The notes beneath the pieces were generated by a model. That model ran no database searches and was not told the DNA's origin. It saw only the letters and a program-made list of their open reading frames with translations. From Paenibacillus sp. UBA6285 (GTDB taxonomy: Bacteria; Bacillota; Bacilli; Paenibacillales; Paenibacillaceae), in NCBI GenBank assembly GCA_002438345.1, contig DJUJ01000004.1, positions 69,553 to 75,873 on the forward strand: DNA of 6,321 nt, in the 5' to 3' direction. Positions within the stretch are counted from its first letter, which is position 1, and the number at the start of each line of letters is the position of its first letter. A program made the translations under genes and the position numbers. Below, in pieces: positions 4,812 to 6,321 of this stretch.

Positions 4812-6321
4812 ATGGGCTTTAGTGTAACAGAACGGGTAATTAAGCTGCTGTGCGGCAAGTCTATTTTTGAAAAAGGGTTGGCTTATTACCAGTCTGGAAG
4901 CGTCGATATCATTGATATTGAAGAACGCAATGAATCCATCCCAGATCTGCCCCGATCTCGTTATGAAGCGCTCGTTCAAGGGGGCATTGACTACGAAGTC
5001 ATGGTTGTCATCGATATTGATGGTGATGTTAAGGCAGAGTGTACTTGTCCTGCTTATTCGCATGGGGGGCCTTTCTGCAAACATATCGCAGCCGTACTGA
5101 TCAGCATTGATGCCCTTGAGACTGCTGGAGATGGACCAGAGCCTACTGGAGCTTCCCGTCTTTCTTCTATTGAAGATTCAGGGGTCTTAACCCCACGTAT
5201 ATTTACGGATTCTACTCGAGATATGGGAGGAAGGCCCAGAGATCAGCATCTTGTGAGCAGCCTACTAGGCATGTTCAGCAACCAGAGACCGCGTCCGAGT
5301 GGTACTGGAGCTTTTGTGGATAATAGAATCCCGCTAAATGTAGAGTTCATCTGCAAGCCTTTCACTTATAGTTACAACAGCACAATGCTGGGTATAGAAA
5401 TAAAAGTCGGCTCGAAACGTCTATATGTGGTTCAAAAAATAAGAGGTTTTCTAGAACGCGTACACCGTGGAGAAACCTTCGAATTCTCGAAGCATTTTAT
5501 CTATGACCCTACCATTCATAGCTTTCGGAAGGAAGATAACGCCGTTCTTCAGAAGCTTATTGAAATTGTCTTAAATGAAAAAATGTATCGCGATAACGTC
5601 ACTCACCATTCTCCATATGGCGGCAACCTGGGAGGAGATCGCCTGCTGGCTGTCCCTCCTTTTTTCTGGGAGAAGGTTCAGCCCGCACTTTCAGAGGTTT
5701 CGTCGGTATATCTGCAACAAGGAGAGATTCTGTACGAAGGCATTCATATGTCAAATGAAGCACCACCCCTTAACTTTGCGTTCGAGCAAGCCGAAGGCGA
5801 AGGGTACCACCTGGATATTCAGGGGTTTGAGCAGATTTTGGTTCTGGAAGACTACGGGATTGTGATGTCTGAAGGCAAAATACTGAAGCTTTCCGCTCAG
5901 GAATGCATGCGTCTAGCTGAGATGAAGAAAATGCTGGATTCCTCCCGGCGAGATGGCATCGATATTGCACCCGAGCAAATGGAGCCTTTTATGGACAAGG
6001 TTATTCCTGGTCTGAAAAAACTGGGAAACGTCCATATCGCTGACTCCATTGCTGATCGAATTGTTCAACATAAGCTTACGGCGAGGCTCTATCTAGACCG
6101 TGTGAGAGATCGACTGCTCGCCGGGCTGGAGTTCCAGTATGGTGATATCATCATCAATCCCTTAGACGAAAAAAACCATGTTCGAGGTACGGACTTGATT
6201 CTTATCAGAGACGGGGACGGGGAATACCGAATTCTGGAGCTGATGGAGCATGAATCCTTCGCCAAAACCGAAGGTGGCTATATTATGACCGATGAGGATG
6301 GCGAGTACGATTTTTTGTATC
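4812..6321 (+). CDS. SWIM zinc-finger Snf2-type helicase, N-terminal part (cut by window edge)
   Basis: I translated 503 codons, open to the right edge. The N-terminus (about 1-100) resembles the start of large Firmicute SWIM/Snf2 proteins: VIKLLCGKSIFEKGLAYYQS, then the SWIM zinc finger Cys77-x-Cys79-x9-Cys89-x-His91 (CTCPAYSHGGPFCKH). SWIM fingers bind DNA or protein. A low-complexity linker (about 100-160) leads into a long mixed alpha/beta region consistent with the Snf2-associated domain. Such proteins usually run to about 1,000-1,100 residues, with the two ATPase lobes in the C-terminal half. No Walker A appears before the edge, so the helicase part is inferred. The start has AGGAAGGA (4796-4803) 8 bases upstream; the ATG at 4807 is in another frame and stops within a few codons. 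Probable role: ATP-driven remodelling of nucleic acid-protein complexes, exact function unknown. Confidence 0.85.
   Translation, partial: MGFSVTERVIKLLCGKSIFEKGLAYYQSGSVDIIDIEERNESIPDLPRSRYEALVQGGIDYEVMVVIDIDGDVKAECTCPAYSHGGPFCKHIAAVLISIDALETAGDGPEPTGASRLSSIEDSGVLTPRIFTDSTRDMGGRPRDQHLVSSLLGMFSNQRPRPSGTGAFVDNRIPLNVEFICKPFTYSYNSTMLGIEIKVGSKRLYVVQKIRGFLERVHRGETFEFSKHFIYDPTIHSFRKEDNAVLQKLIEIVLNEKMYRDNVTHHSPYGGNLGGDRLLAVPPFFWEKVQPALSEVSSVYLQQGEILYEGIHMSNEAPPLNFAFEQAEGEGYHLDIQGFEQILVLEDYGIVMSEGKILKLSAQECMRLAEMKKMLDSSRRDGIDIAPEQMEPFMDKVIPGLKKLGNVHIADSIADRIVQHKLTARLYLDRVRDRLLAGLEFQYGDIIINPLDEKNHVRGTDLILIRDGDGEYRILELMEHESFAKTEGGYIMTDEDGEYDFLY

Noticed and set aside
4791..5084. A 97-codon open frame on the minus strand
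   Set aside because: Lies wholly antisense to the well-supported SWIM gene and its ribosome site, with no recognisable family.
5575..5865. A 96-codon plus-strand open frame
   Set aside because: Out-of-frame shadow of the continuous SWIM/Snf2 coding frame.

Overview
The window looks like ordinary chromosome from a spore-forming Firmicute of the Bacillales, most likely Paenibacillus or a close relative. This is judged from moderate G+C, strong AGGAGG-type ribosome sites, the family types present and the SWIM/Snf2 architecture. No taxonomic search was possible, so the genus is inference. I see no phage, IS, CRISPR, rRNA or tRNA gene.

Left block (1-1864): a 3'-truncated mannonate dehydratase gene (uxuA, minus strand, running off the left edge) is divergent from a GntR-family, FCD-type regulator gene (plus strand). 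The 224-bp gap between them holds two operator-like palindromes sharing the core CTTGTATACAAG. One lies just downstream of the predicted uxuA start point. The other overlaps the -35 of the predicted regulator promoter. Together they look like a self-regulating hexuronate (glucuronate/galacturonate) catabolic switch. A rho-independent terminator closes the regulator gene.

Middle gap (1866-2104): about 240 bp with no convincing gene. The minus strand carries short open stretches in shifting frames, which suggests a decayed or interspersed repeat.

Central block (2081-4728): an ABC exporter operon of ATPase, ABC-2 permease and TetR-family regulator, headed by a perfect 32-bp palindrome that overlaps the predicted -10. 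The regulator probably represses its own operon through it. The ATPase gene has an odd start. A well-placed ribosome site and ATG open a 9-codon frame encoding the expected N-terminal beta strand. That frame stops at a TGA overlapping the GTG that opens the ATPase frame. A single missing base would explain this; translational coupling is the alternative.

Right block (4812-6321): the N-terminal 503 codons of a large SWIM zinc-finger/Snf2-type helicase gene, cut by the right edge before the helicase domain.

Nothing here amounts to a wholly new system. The items most worth checking are the broken or coupled ATPase start, the paired GntR operators, the long TetR palindrome and the repeat-like gap.
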